From assembly GCA_902729315.2 (NCBI GenBank), contig LR746265.1:5064892-5128891 (forward strand): a stretch of DNA of 64,000 nt, read 5' to 3'. The stretch is from Spirodela intermedia. Taxonomy: Eukaryota; Streptophyta; Magnoliopsida; Alismatales; Araceae. Shown in pieces: positions 11,230-23,039 of this stretch (the stretch's first letter is position 1; every line of letters begins with the position of its first letter). Both the position numbers and the translations under genes were made by a program. The notes below the pieces were generated by a model. It ran no database searches. It was given only the letters and a program-made list of their open reading frames with translations, and was not told the origin of the DNA.

Positions 11230-13100
11230 CTTCAATTTTCTTTACATGTCAAGATAGGTTCACATTTTAACAAAGTCACTATAGATAATGGTAGTAGTAT
11301 AAATGTTATTTCTCAAGATGTTGTTAAAAGGTTGAACTTAAAAGTGTAAAGTCATCCTACTCTTTATGATGTCTCTTGGGTGAATTACTCTTCCATTAAC
11401 ACTACTAAAAGATGTCTACTTAATCTCAAAATTTTATCCTATGAAGATCAAGTTTGGTTGGATGTCTTACCTATGGATGTAGTAAGTATACTCTTAGGTA
11501 GGCCTTGACTATATGACAATTATATCACGATCTAAAGAAAGTCTAACCAAGTCTATGTTATTTTATTTTTAAAGATAAAAAGGTAACTCTACACCCATAT
11601 GTTAAGAGTAAACCAAGTCCCATAATAACCCCTTGGGGTCCAACTATAAATCTTATCTCTAGTTCTCATATCCACAAGAAATAAAAGACATAGAATGTCC
11701 TGTTTTTTTATTATTTTTCTTTCAAGTCAATCCCAACATTAATTTCTTGAATTTAGATCCTCTTATCTTATAACTCATCTCAGAATTCTTAAAAGTATTC
11801 CCCAATGACTTATCCAATTCCTTACCTCCTATTGGAGACATTCAACATAACATAGATCTACAACTTGATTCTTCTTTATCCAATCTACCCCACTATCGAA
11901 TGAGTCCAGCTAAGCATAAGGAACTTAGAAGACAAGTTTTGAAACTTAATGAGAAAGGATTTATTCGAGAAAGTCTAAGTTCATGTGCTATCCCAGCTCT
12001 TTTAGTGCCCAAGAAAGATGGAATATGGCGCGTGTGTATAGATAGTCGTGCCATAAATAAAATTACAATAAAATATAGGTTCCCTATCCCTAGATTAGAT
12101 GATATGATTGATATGCTTACAAGTTCAAGTATATTCTCTAAAATAAATTTAAGAAGTGATTACCATCAAGTCCAGATTAGAAAAGGTGATGAATGGAAAA
12201 CCACTTTTAAGACAAAAGATGGTCTATATGAATGGTTAGTCATGTTTTTTGGACTTTCAAATGCTCCTAGTACATTCATGAAATTAATGACACACTTTTA
12301 GAGAATTTCTTGGAAAATTTGTGGTGTTGTACTTTGATGATATTCTCATATATAGTCAAAACTTTAGAGATCACTTGACATCTTAGAAAAGTTTTTCAAA
12401 CCCATAAAAAAGAAAACTTATATGTCAATTCAAAGAAGTGTTCTTTCTTGTAATATCAAGTCTCATTTTTAGGATTTATAATTTCCTTTAAAGATATATC
12501 TATAGATCCTGAAAATAATAAAGTCATAATACATTGGAATACTCCTATTAACATCCATGAAATTAGAATTTTTATAGATTAGTAATATTCTATAAGAGAT
12601 TCATTAAAAACATTAGTTCTATTATGACTCCCATTATTAGTTCTATAAAAAAAGGAGAATTTACATGGTCACAAGAGGCACAATATTCCTTTCAAGTTAT
12701 TAAGGAAAAGATGACACAAGCACCAATCTTTAGATTATCAGATTTTTCTAAAGTTTTTGAGATTGTTTGTGATGCATCCAAAATAGGCATTGGTGGAGTG
12801 CTTAAGAAAGTCATCCTATTACTTTCCATAGTGAAAAACTTAATAGCTTAATTACTCCACTTACAACAAGGAGTTATGTGCCTTACTTCAAGTTCTTAAG
12901 CATTGGAGACATTACTTACTCTCTAATGAATTCGTATTATATTTAGATCATGAGACTCTTAAGTATCTAAATTCTAAGAAGAAGTTGAACTCCTAACATG
13001 GAAAATGGTTAGAATATATAAAATCCTTTAATTTTGTCATCAAACATAAATCGGGAGTAGAGAACAAGGTAATCGATGCCCTAAGTAGAAATATTTATTT
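11230..13100 (+). pseudogene. Gypsy protease, reverse transcriptase and RNase H
   Basis: The protease region has IDNGSSINVIS. RT is best at 11900-12300: [45 protein letters not shown], then [12 protein letters not shown] where active elements have D in place of that N. The frame breaks at 12299; one base over, YFDDILIYSQ is intact. RNase H shows FEIVCDASKIGIGGVL (12745-12800). The missing catalytic Asp and the frameshift would each abolish activity. Confidence 0.85.
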
Positions 13101-13119
13101 GCTATCTCTCTTGACAAAT

Positions 13120-14340
13120 CAAATTATAGGTTTTGAAAAGGTTAAGGACTTATATTCAACTTGTTCAGATTTTTTAAAAATATATTCTCATTACTTACTA
13201 GCCCGTCCATAAAGTATAAAAAAATTCACCTTGTAGAAGGATATCTATTTAAAAACAAATAATCATGTATTCTTAATAATTCTATGAGAGATTTTCTCAT
13301 TTGAGAAATACATCACGGCGGACTTGCTAGCCATTTTGGGAGGAACAAAACCATCCAAGAAGTAGAAGAGGGGTTCTATTGGCCAAAACTTAAAAAATAT
13401 ATAGCCAAAATTATAACCTAATGCAGGACATGCATTATAGGTTTTAGGTCTTCTAAGAACTCTTAAAAAGTATGATTTTATTTTTGGTGTTGTAGATAGA
13501 TTTTCAGAAATGACTCATATCCTCCCTCGTTTTAAAACATCCGATGTTTCCCATATAATCAGTTTATATTTCAATGAAATAATTAGGTTGCATGGAGTTT
13601 CCAAATCTATAGTTTTAGATAGAGATGTTAAATTAATGAGTTACTTTTGAAAAATCCTTTGACATCTCATGGGATCTAAGTTAAAATTTTCTTCTGCTTT
13701 TCACCCACAAATTAATAAGCAAACCGAAGTGGTCAATAAAAGCCTTGAGAATTTACTTAGATGTCTTATTCAAGATCACCAAGGAACAAGGGATTTACTT
13801 CTTTCAAAAATAGAGTTTGCTTATAACGGTTTAATAAATCGCACTACAGATAAGAGTTCATTTGAAATAGTCAATGAATTTAACCCTAAAAAACTTATAA
13901 ATTTATATCTTAGTTGCATGCATGGTAAAGTTTCTTTTTCTGCTGAAGCTTTTACAAATCATGTTAGTACATTGCATAAAGAAGTAGAGCATTAGATTTT
14001 CATATCCAATGAGATCTACAAAAGGTTGACTGATTTCCACCGACACTTTAAAGAATTTCAAAAGGGAGAATATGTTATGATTAGACTCAATCCCTCCTCA
14101 TATGTCCAAGTCTTACTCTAAATTACAACCCAAGAGCACTAGACCTTTTAAGATTGTGGAAAAAATAGGATCCAACACTTATGTCATTGACTTACCACCT
14201 GAGTGAGGAATTAGCTTTACTTCCAATATTTCAGATTTAGTTTCATACCACGGATCACCGATAATTCCTAATGACTTGCTTGAGTCACAACCTTTTCTTG
14301 AGAGAGACAAATCCTCTACCACCACTTAGCAAGCCTAATG
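13120..14340 (+). pseudogene. Gypsy integrase
   Basis: HHGGLASHFGRNKT plus FYWPKLKK (13310-13400) is the HHCC-region signature. The core follows with VDRFSEMTHILPRFK (13490-13530), then SKLKFSSAFHPQINKQTEVV (13672-13735). Several frame changes and stops interrupt it. Confidence 0.8.
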
Positions 14341-14349
14341 TAGACAAAG

Positions 14350-14545
14350 AGCAAGTTGATTATGTCATTGATGATCACATTATCACCACTTCTAATGGAA
14401 ATCAATGAGAATTTCTTGTCAAATGAAAGGATATACCAATATCTGATTCTAGTTGGGTTTCATTGCATGAGTTCTTTAACATTGCACCCAAGCTTTTTGG
14501 AGCATACTTTGCAGGTACAATGGACAATTCAACAAGGTTGAATCC
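14350..14545 (+). pseudogene. Gypsy chromodomain
   Basis: Read across frames, DYVIDDHI, then EFLVKWKGY (about 14408-14436) and SWVSLHEFFN (about 14452-14480) reproduce the chromodomain end of chromovirus integrases. In active elements this domain guides insertion to particular chromatin. It is broken by a stop after SNGNQ and by a frame change. Confidence 0.7.
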
Positions 14546-14550
14546 CTTCA

Positions 14551-14563
14551 ACCTAGGGGGAAA
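14551..14563 (+). other. Gypsy polypurine tract
   Basis: ACCTAGGGGGAAA ends directly before the TGATGAG start of the 3' LTR, as expected for the plus-strand primer. Confidence 0.75.
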
Positions 14564-16486
14564 TGATGAGATCACTAGATCTAGTGAAGAATCTTCCACT
14601 CAAAAAAGTCAACTCAAGTCAATGGAAGATGGTCAATCAGAGGTTCAACCTTTGAGGTCAACCCTTCCAAGAAGAAGTGCAAGAATCAAGGTTCTTCTAC
14701 CTCAAAGAGTTCACCTCCAAGTCAACCGACACCTTCCTCTTCTATCAGATCCAATATGAAATATTGGATCCAAGATTAATAGGTCCCTACCAGCAAGCAA
14801 GAGGATCCATCCACAAATGATGACCCAATAAGAAGAAGAAGAAGAATGGAGACAAGATGCCATGCCATCCTCACGTCCCTCCTCTCCTTAAATAGGGCAT
14901 CGTTTCAACCGAGAGGCGCCACATGGCATCTCTTGGGAAAGGGTGTCTCCTTCACCCCGTCCTTCTCGTTCTCTCTCTATTTCGTCCATCTCTTGGATGG
15001 CGAGAAGGCGGAATGGCATCTCTTGGAAAATCACCACTCTTCCTTTCCCCTCTATAAATGTTAAGACTCGTATTGTATTTGAGACAGTGATTTATAGAAT
15101 TTATCTTACCTTCTTAGATTATAAGGTCGTCTCTTCCCCCGTCTTGCCCCTTAGACTCGGGGTTCCTCCCCTCCTTTCATCACCTCTTGGAGTAGGGGCT
15201 TTCTCTCTTCTTCTCGCCCTCGTAGACTAGGGGGACCTCCATCTCTTCCTCTTCATGTCGTCCTCGCTTTCTACCCCATTACCACCATTCTGCCTTCTCG
15301 CCATCTGCCCCATCGCCACCATTCCGTCTCCTCGCCATTCACCATGACACCGCCGTCCCTCTTCCTCCTCATCCGCCCCCTCGTCGCCGTTTCTCCTCCT
15401 TGCCGTCCGCCCCATTGCCGCCACTCCCCTTCTCATCATCCACCACCCCGTCGCCATCGTCCTACCTCCTTATGTCCACCCTGTCACCGCCACTCCCCTT
15501 CTCGCTAGCCACCTTGTCACCGTCGTCCCGCCTCCTTACCGTCCACCCCATCACCGTCGTCCCGCCTCCTCGTCGTCCACTCCGTCGTCATCGTCCTGCC
15601 TCCTTGCCATTCGCCCCGTTGCCGCCACTCCGGCTCCTTGCTGTCCACCCTGTCGTCGCCACTTCATCTCCTCAGCGTCGCAAACCCTCTCCTTTTCTCT
15701 CTCCCACTCTCGCCACGAAACCCCTCTTTTTCCTCTCTTTTGCTGACGCCCTCATTCTGCCACCTTTTTCTCCCTCCGCCCATTTAGGTAATATTTAATT
15801 ATTCACCCACATTTCCCTCACCACGAGAACGCCCCTCTCTCTCTCCCACGAAAACCCTCTTTCTTCTCTCTCCTGCTATCACCACGTACCCCCTTATTCT
15901 CTCTCTCTCTCCCTCTCTCTATCCCGCCAACGCTCTCTCATTCTGTCCCTTTTTCCTCTCCCAACCTTTTGTTTCTTCTCATCATTATTCTATTATATTC
16001 TTCCTATTATTCCTCATTTACAGCTTTTTTTCCCTCTTATATTTTTAAGTATTCAAATACTTTGTGGACTTTAGCTACCCAACCCAAACCGTTCATTTTC
16101 TTCAATCATCACTCATTGAAAAATCCCCAACAAGGCTCGTGGATCTCAAGCCACTAGAATCAAGAAAATCGATCAAGAATCTTCTTTGGCAAGATATGTT
16201 GATTTCAAGTCTCTTCATAGAGTGATCATTATTTTATATCTTCGCTCCTTATAGAAACTAAGTGAACCATAAGATAACCCTCTTTGTACCTTTTATCAGT
16301 GATCCTAACACGTCTGGTTGAAATTTTATCTGAATCCTTAAAAGTGTAGTTCTTCTTAGGTAATTAAGATCCTAATTCTTTTAAAATCAGTGAAATTAGG
16401 CTACTCATAATCCTCAATTTAGCCAAAGACAATATTAAATCCTAACTTTTTTTTTGGTATTGATATTTCTCATTGGTCTCGCATCA
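14564..16486 (+). repeat. Gypsy 3' LTR (1.9 kb)
   Basis: Starts TGATGAGATCACTAG and ends CTCGCATCA. It aligns with 6217-8323 apart from indels, including an 18-bp insertion near 14755 and loss of about 180 bp relative to the left LTR. It carries its own copy of the C-rich minisatellite. Confidence 0.9.
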
Positions 16487-16491
16487 TAGTT
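16487..16491. other. Target-site duplication of the gypsy element, right copy
   Basis: TAGTT, paired with CAGTT at 6212-6216. Confidence 0.75.
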
Positions 16492-19400
16492 CTAACTGGA
16501 AGAAGAAAATTGAACCATATACATGAATCAACATCAGAACAAACAGATCACAAAATCAGAATATAGAAAGACAAAAATGCTATCATTAAAATGTGGTTGT
16601 GCAGTACCATCCTAGAGTCAATACAAGGTATTTATTTTAACCTACAACCAAAGACATTTGGGAGAAGATAAATAGGGCTTTTTAAAAGAGTGAAGATGAA
16701 GCTTGGGTCTATCAAGTTATAACTAAGGCAATGGCAACTACTCAAGGAAGTAAGTATGTTAGAGTATATGCTAATGAACTGGAATCTTATGACAAAGGAG
16801 TTTGATAGATGTCAACCTATAATTATTCAAAACCCTAATGATGGGATATTTTTCAGAAAATATATTGAGAAGGACAGAATATATAAATTTTTGGTTGGTT
16901 TAATTGTAGTGTATGATCAAACATGAGCTCAAATTGGGAAGAGATAAAGCATTAGACCTTGAAGAATTGATAGCGATAGTAAAGAATGAGAAGAGTAAGA
17001 GTATCATGGTTGAATCGCAAAATTCAAATAACTCAACTTTCATTGTTAGGCAAAAAAATGAAAGAGAAAATCCACAAGCCCAATGTTATAATGAAAGAAT
17101 ATTATAAAGATAATTTATGATGTACATATTGTAGGTGACCAAGGCATGCTTGGGAGCACTGTTATAAGCTACATGGGAGGTCTCAAACAAGTGGACAAGT
17201 TTATTTGACCACTTCAAAGCTTTTAGTGACAGGTGATCAAGTTCATTTGATCTCCTTAGAACCTTCAGTGACAATCACACCTTCAGAGCCCAACTCACAT
17301 TTGGAGATGGGAGGTCTTAGAGCTGAAATCCAAAAGCTAAAGGCAGCCATGGCATTCAGCACCTCAAGCTACTAGGTGACACAACCCACTCCCTAGTATT
17401 ACAAGTCACGTCTACCTCTTTTCTAACATCCTAGATATTAGACGTAGGCACCAGCAACCATATGATGAAAATCGATCATTAGTAGTAGGAATGTAGTTAT
17501 AGCTGATGGATCACTATATAGCAAGTACTGGGGATGTAAAATTAGAATCCATTGACACACTTGGAAATGTTCTACATGTCCCTAAATTCTCAAAAAATCT
17601 TATATTTGTTAAGAGATTAGTTAATGACATAAGTTGTAGAGATTGATAGTGATCTTTATGATGTGTATGATAAAATAAGGCACAAGAAGATTAGATGTCT
17701 TGAAGAACATGGAGGACTCAACTATCTTGGAGTACTAAGTTGGAGTTGTACCACAAGTCATGCAATCATCTAGGACCTAAAACTTTTGTCTTAAGGTAAT
17801 TCAAAAAAAAAAAATTATATCATTATTGTTTAGGACACCCATCCCTTAGAACAATAAAGTTTATGTTTCCTCACTTGGTTCCTAAACTTAACTTGGACAT
17901 GATGAAATGTGATGTTTGTGAATTTGCTAAATACAAACAAACTACATTTTATTTAATTAATAGTGATGTGTGGAGACCATCACTTACTCTCAATCTTTTG
18001 TGAGCAAGGTGGTTTGTAATCTTTATTGATGACTTCCCAAGAAACACATGGATTTTTTTATTAAATCATAAATCAGATGTGAGTAAAGTTCTCCAACAAT
18101 TTTGTTTATTAATAAAAACTCAATTTGGAACTAAGATTAAGAAATTCAGATAAATAATACAATAAACTTCCTTAATCAAATAATCATGAAATACTTCCTA
18201 AATGAAGAAATTTTCATGAATTTTCTTGCATCAATACATAAAAAAATGAAGCAGTTGAAAGGAAAAATAGGCATATCTTAGAAGTGACAAAGGCCCTCCT
18301 TTCCCAAATCTAAGTACCAAAAAATTTTTAGGGTGAGGCAATATTAACAGCATTCCATCTTATTAACAGGTTACCAACTAAAGTGTTAGGAATTAAAAGC
18401 TCAATGGAATATTATCTTAATTCTATCAAGATATACAACTTAAAAATAACTTAATTCCTATGGCATTTGGTTGTGTTTGATTTGTTCACAATTATGATCA
18501 AAATAAATGCAAGTTTGATCCACAAGCCCTTAAGTGTATGTTTATATGATCTTCAAATATGAAAAAGGGTTATAAATGTTATCACCCTCCGTCTAAAAAA
18601 AAATTATCTCAAAAGATGATACTTTTAATGAGTATGAATGGTATTTTAGCAAACCTCATTGTGAAAAGGAAAATTCCATCATGATTGTAGAAAACGATAA
18701 GGAACAAGAGGAAAGTAACTATGTTACTAATTAAAACCATAGAAACATCCTCATCCATACTAAGTGATTGAGAAAAACCTACACTAGAATATGAAATATA
18801 AGGTAGAGTAGAACAAGAATATTAAAGTGAAAACTTAGAGGTCACTCACAATACCAAGAATAAACAAGATTCATTCCATATAATAGAGGAAAACAATGAA
18901 GAATTCTCAATCATCCTTAGGAAAGGAAAGAGGAAATGTCTTAGATGCTTTTTATCCTCTTTCCTTAGGAAAGGAAAGAGGAAATATCCTGTCAAACTTT
19001 TTATCTTATAGACTCTTCCAACCCTCATATAGAACATTTATCAGTACTCTTGATTATGTTACAATCCATCTAATGTCTCAGAAGCTTGAATCAAGATGTA
19101 TGGAAACAAGTCATGGAAGAAGAATTGAAAGCTTTAGAAAAAAATCATATATGAAAATTAGTATAATTATCATTAGGGAAAAAGATGGTGGGATGCAAGT
19201 AGATGTTTACAATTTAATATCATGTTGACTATACAATAGAAAGGTATAAGGCTCGCTTGGTAGTAAAAGAATACACTCAAACTTATGGGATAGATTATTT
19301 AGAAACTTTTACCCCCATAGTGAAGATAAGTATAATTAGGATCTTATTACCATTGGCTGTGAATTATGATTGGGACACAACAATTTGATGTCAAAAATAC

Positions 19401-20582
19401 ACTTTCTTACTCGGTGATTTTGAGGAGGAGATTTATATAGATGTTCTTCAAAGGTATAATAAAATAATGATGAGAGGCATGGTATGAAAGTTAAAAAATA
19501 TTATATGGACTTACACAGTCACCTCGAGCATGGTTTGATAAAATTTTATAGGGTCATGCATGAACATGTACATAAGTCAATTAATGGGGACCACACATTA
19601 TCTATTAGATATTCACCTTCAAGGCATTTACAACCCCTTCAGTATATGTAAATGGTATAATAGTAACTAAAATGATAATAGTGAAAAGCAATATCTATTG
19701 AAGGAATTTAACATTAGATGTTTGTGAAGTTAAGATTTTTTTAGGTATAGAAGTAGAATGTTCTAAAAAAGGTGTATTTATATCACAAAACAATTACATC
19801 TTAGATCTGATATGGGATATGAGAAAATTAAGGTGTAAACATATGAGTACTATTGATCTAAACCATAAACTTAGTAATGTGGAGGAGAATAATCATGTTG
19901 ATATACTGGCATATCAAAGGCTTGTTGGAAAGTTGATTTATCTTTCTCATATAAGGCCTAACATTGCTTATGCAATGGGTGTACTTAGTCAATTCATGCA
20001 TAACCCAAGATAAGTTCATTTATTTGCAACTGAAAGAGTTTTACAATATTTGAAGGGAACCCTTGAAAGAGGTATTTTATTTAAAAAGGGGAGATAATAG
20101 ATATAAAAGTTTATACTAATACAGATTTTGCAGATTCCATTGTTGATCAAAGGTCCACCGTGAGCTAGTACATTTCTTCATGGCAATCTCATTACTTGGC
20201 AGAGTAAAAAGTAGTAAATTGTAGCAAGATAAAGTGTGGAGTCTGAGTTCTGAGCCATGGCACAAGGAATTTAACAAGTTTTATGGGTGAAAGGCATTCT
20301 TGAAGATCTAAAGATAAAGAGGCATGGATCTAGAAAATTATTTTGTGATAATTAATCAGCCATCAATATAGGTCATACGTTCAGTACAATCAACCAAGCA
20401 CATGAAAATAGATTGGCATTTCATTAAAGAGAAGCTGGTAACTGGCATCATGAGTACACCATACATCTCAACAAATGATAAACTTGTAAATGTACTTACC
20501 AAGAGACTGAACAGGACAACCCTCCAATGGCACATATTCAAGTTGAGACCTGATAATATTCACTCACCAATTTGATGGAGAA
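16492..20582 (+). pseudogene. Copia gag (C-terminal part) and pol, degraded
   Basis: gag resumes as LTGRRKLNH and ends with GRDKALDLEELIAIVKNE (16930-16990) and a CCHC knuckle (17121-17162, CTYC..PRHAWEHC with an internal TGA). Then come HYCLGHPSLRTIKFMFP (GAG-pre-integrase), FIDDFPRNTWIFLL (integrase), RYKARLVVKEYTQTYGIDY and FTPIVKIS (RT, 19240-19340), and AYQRLVGKLIYLSHIRPNIA (19909-19968, RNase H neighbourhood). Stops occur throughout; no domain is intact. Confidence 0.82.
20571..20582 (+). other. Copia polypurine tract
   Basis: TTGATGGAGAA lies directly before the TGTTAGAG start of the 3' LTR, in the position and style of the common TTGAGGGGGAG tract. Confidence 0.65.
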
Positions 20583-20713
20583 TGTTAGAGAACCCCATTT
20601 TTGTTCACTATATTGTCAGGGTAACCGGGTTTGGTTTAAGTGAACCCGGTAAGATCGATCCCACCTGACGGGTCATGTATATAAGGCGGTATCCATCCCT
20701 TTTCGAATTAACG

Positions 20714-20770
<57 letters not shown>

Positions 20771-20861
20771 AAACCCTAGAGCCAAAACGTCTCTCTCTGT
20801 CTCACAAGGAAGGGAACTCAGAAGCTGCAACTCCATCTACAATGGTCGTGAAACCGTAACA
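20583..20861 (+). repeat. Copia 3' LTR
   Basis: 279 bp, TGTTAGAGAACCCC to CGTAACA. It is longer than the 5' LTR mainly because of a CT microsatellite expansion (20718-20770). Its TATA is at 20678-20685. Confidence 0.9.
20718..20770. repeat. (CT)n microsatellite in the copia 3' LTR
   Basis: About 43 uninterrupted bases of CT, then TTTCTCTCTC. The matching stretch of the 5' LTR (5690-5710) is short, so the repeat expanded after insertion. Confidence 0.9.
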
Positions 20862-20866
20862 TTCAG
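20862..20866. other. Target-site duplication of the copia element, right copy
   Basis: TTCAG, identical to 5541-5545. Confidence 0.88.
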
Positions 20867-21419
20867 CAGTGTACTGAAGTCCATCAGGAGGCACTGTAGA
20901 TTTGTCACTGTACCAAGGTGGAGGCTCGAGGCAGCATGGTGTGTTTAGATTGATCAATGGTCTGAAAACCTCCAAGCCTGAAGAGTATCTTCTGTGTTTA
21001 TTTAATGAAAATAATAATTATCGTGGCTACTGTCTTTGTTTAATCCTCCAACCTCTTTTTTACCCTTTTTGCCAAGGGGAGAGAGGGAATAATGAGAGGA
21101 GACAAGCGGATGATGCCAATTAACGAACTAAAATAGGAAATGTAGGGGGCTCTTCTAATAGTCAGCTAATATCTTGGAGGGAAAGGTCACCTTCTTTTGA
21201 GAGTCGAAAGATGAGAAACGTGAGAGGGCTGTGATTTTTTGTTCCATTCTCTTATTAATGGGTCTCTTTGCTATCTCTCATTTAATAAACAAAATGAAGA
21301 ATTAGAAAGCCCTGAATAAGGCGGTCTATGGGGTCCTTATTTTTTGGGTGTTTTAGGTATTAAATCAGGTTACAGCTCAGATTTCTGTAAGAAAAAAAAA
21401 ATGTTCAGGCTGTAAATTG
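20867..21419. other. Intergenic, no supported gene
   Basis: Unique flank right of the retrotransposon nest. Contains GA-rich patches and short open frames only. Confidence 0.45.
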
Positions 21420-22025
21420 GAGCCATTGACCATTTTTTTCAGGATATAGAGGTCCAGATAAAAAGTATAGGTGATTGGAAAAAATGTTGTTCCCACCTAC
21501 TGGATATCCGCTATAACTTAGCTTTGGCAACTATTTCAGCACGTCATTGCTTCAGGATTCTTCATTCTTGCACTCACTTTTCCGAGTCCAAACCATAGGT
21601 TACACAAGTGTGGGAGACCGTGGCCAGTTTGTTACCTCATATTTTCCATTTGAGGGAGATGCAAAATAAAAATGAGATATATAGAATACAGGAATGCTGA
21701 AAAATTATCAAAAATGCTGAATTTACTTTATATATTTAGTCACTTTTTTGTGTATACGAAAGCACCGAATTTTGTCTTGTGTCAGCTAGGCTTTTATAAA
21801 AGTACGTAAGAAACCGTTCTGCAAGTACCGGGGTATATCCATTTCCTTGCGGTCGGTGCGACGTCGGGGTAGACATTTTCCTGGACAAGCTTCGTACCGC
21901 TGAACAACGTCCTTAAGAAATCGGCACATTAACTCGACTTGAGCAAACAACTCTGGAGTTTTGACTGGTTCCGAATGTGACTGCAACAGACGTAAACTTG
22001 AGACAAGCCATCGGAAAGGGTATTC
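21420..22025. repeat. Unidentified duplicated block, copy 2
   Basis: Homologous to 4000-4555 (see anchors there). On the minus strand an 88-codon open frame (21786-22052) spans much of it, but the frame is not kept in copy 1, so I do not treat it as a gene. Confidence 0.65.
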
Positions 22026-23039
22026 TTTAGGTTCTAATGTCAGTCGATACAACCTCCTCGACCTTACAATAGAAAATGTTTTGGATAATAGTGTCTGAAC
22101 CCAATCGGTTATCGAATTCGTCCCAAGTAATTGATAGTTTGCCTGTCGTCATCCAGTCGTGGTTTCAACCATTCAGTTTCGTTTCAATCCCTAATTCGGA
22201 TTGATAGTTTGGCTTCTATGCTCTTATGGGGGCTTATCTCAACCGTACCTTTCACGGCGCATGGATTGACACTCATGCATCCGTTGTCTTATGAGGCGTC
22301 AACCTTGCTTCCACTAGATCCACTTTACATCCGAGATATGAAAAGAAAATGCGCTAACACCTTTGGGCAAAATAGTTGCACTATCCGTTGCTCCTCTTTG
22401 TGGTCGCACTACCATCCTAACTGATTATACGAGAACGAAGCAGAGCCTAATACATCGAACGATGAAAGAGAAAAACCTGTCCCCTTATCCACACCTTCGA
22501 CACAGGAACTGCGTCACGAACGGAAATGCATGCAAAGGAACCCCACGTTGTGCGGGCACTTCCTTCGCGCCGCGAAGGGGCGATATGAGCAGGCAATAAC
22601 AATGCCTCAACACGCCAGAAATTTACCCAGATGCGTTCCCCCCCGGGATAAGAGTCATTGCGAAGGATACGTAAATTTATGCTCCAACATACCGCCCGAA
22701 ATTTTACTGTCCGCGATGAGGGGAAGAATCGCACGTTGTCGCCCGGAAGCTCGAAGGAGCAGCCCGCTGTTTCTCCACCCTTAGAAATTTTGGTTGTGTA
22801 TTATTTTTAGCATTGCCTACGTGGAAGCTAGGCATCCCTCATTCAAACGTAGCCAAACACCATCTGCTGTGCATTTTATTGCGTAGCATTGCAAAAATGC
22901 ATCGCGACGTAACATTGCATCAGGAAAAAGTTCATCGACGATCACGTAGACAGAAAGGTTTAAGGACAGCCTGGTAAATAGGTGCATTGATCGGTGTGTA
23001 GACACATAGAGGTGCAATCTCGGCAGAATTATCCGCACG
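22026..23039. other. Intergenic, no supported gene
   Basis: Short overlapping open frames on both strands, no recognised domain, no repeat partner found in the window. Confidence 0.45.

Larger units (their letters stand above)
6217..16486 (+). mobile_element. Ty3/gypsy chromovirus with chromodomain, full-length but inactive, nested in the copia element
   Basis: LTRs at 6217-8323 and 14564-16486 are bordered by a near-perfect 5-bp target duplication. After the 5' LTR comes a degenerate tRNA-Met primer site, then a long AT-rich leader, gag (about 10076), zinc knuckle, protease (IDNGSSINVIS near 11285), reverse transcriptase (11900-12400), RNase H (about 12750-13090), integrase (about 13300-14000) and a chromodomain (about 14350-14500). 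A purine tract (14551-14561) precedes the 3' LTR. The pol order PR-RT-RH-INT plus chromodomain defines a chromovirus; RT resembles the Reina/CRM side, but the lineage is a guess. Multiple stops and frameshifts, and an Asp-to-Asn change in RT, make it inactive. Total length is 10.3 kb, large because of the 2-kb LTRs. Confidence 0.9.
5546..20861 (+). mobile_element. Ty1/copia LTR retrotransposon, full-length but inactive, split by a nested gypsy element
   Basis: LTRs at 5546-5798 and 20583-20861 both start TG, end CA, and are bordered by TTCAG. A tRNA-Met primer site follows the left LTR and a purine tract precedes the right one. Internal order is copia-like: gag (5812-6216, resuming at 16487), CCHC zinc knuckle (17121-17162), degraded protease, GAG-pre-integrase (17820-17945), integrase core (about 18000-18420), reverse transcriptase (about 19080-19480) and RNase H (about 19819-20440). 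Every domain is broken by stops and frameshifts. The gypsy element at 6217-16486 interrupts gag, and the two gag halves line up again once it and one target copy are removed. Own length without the insert is about 5.0 kb, normal for copia. Confidence 0.9.
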
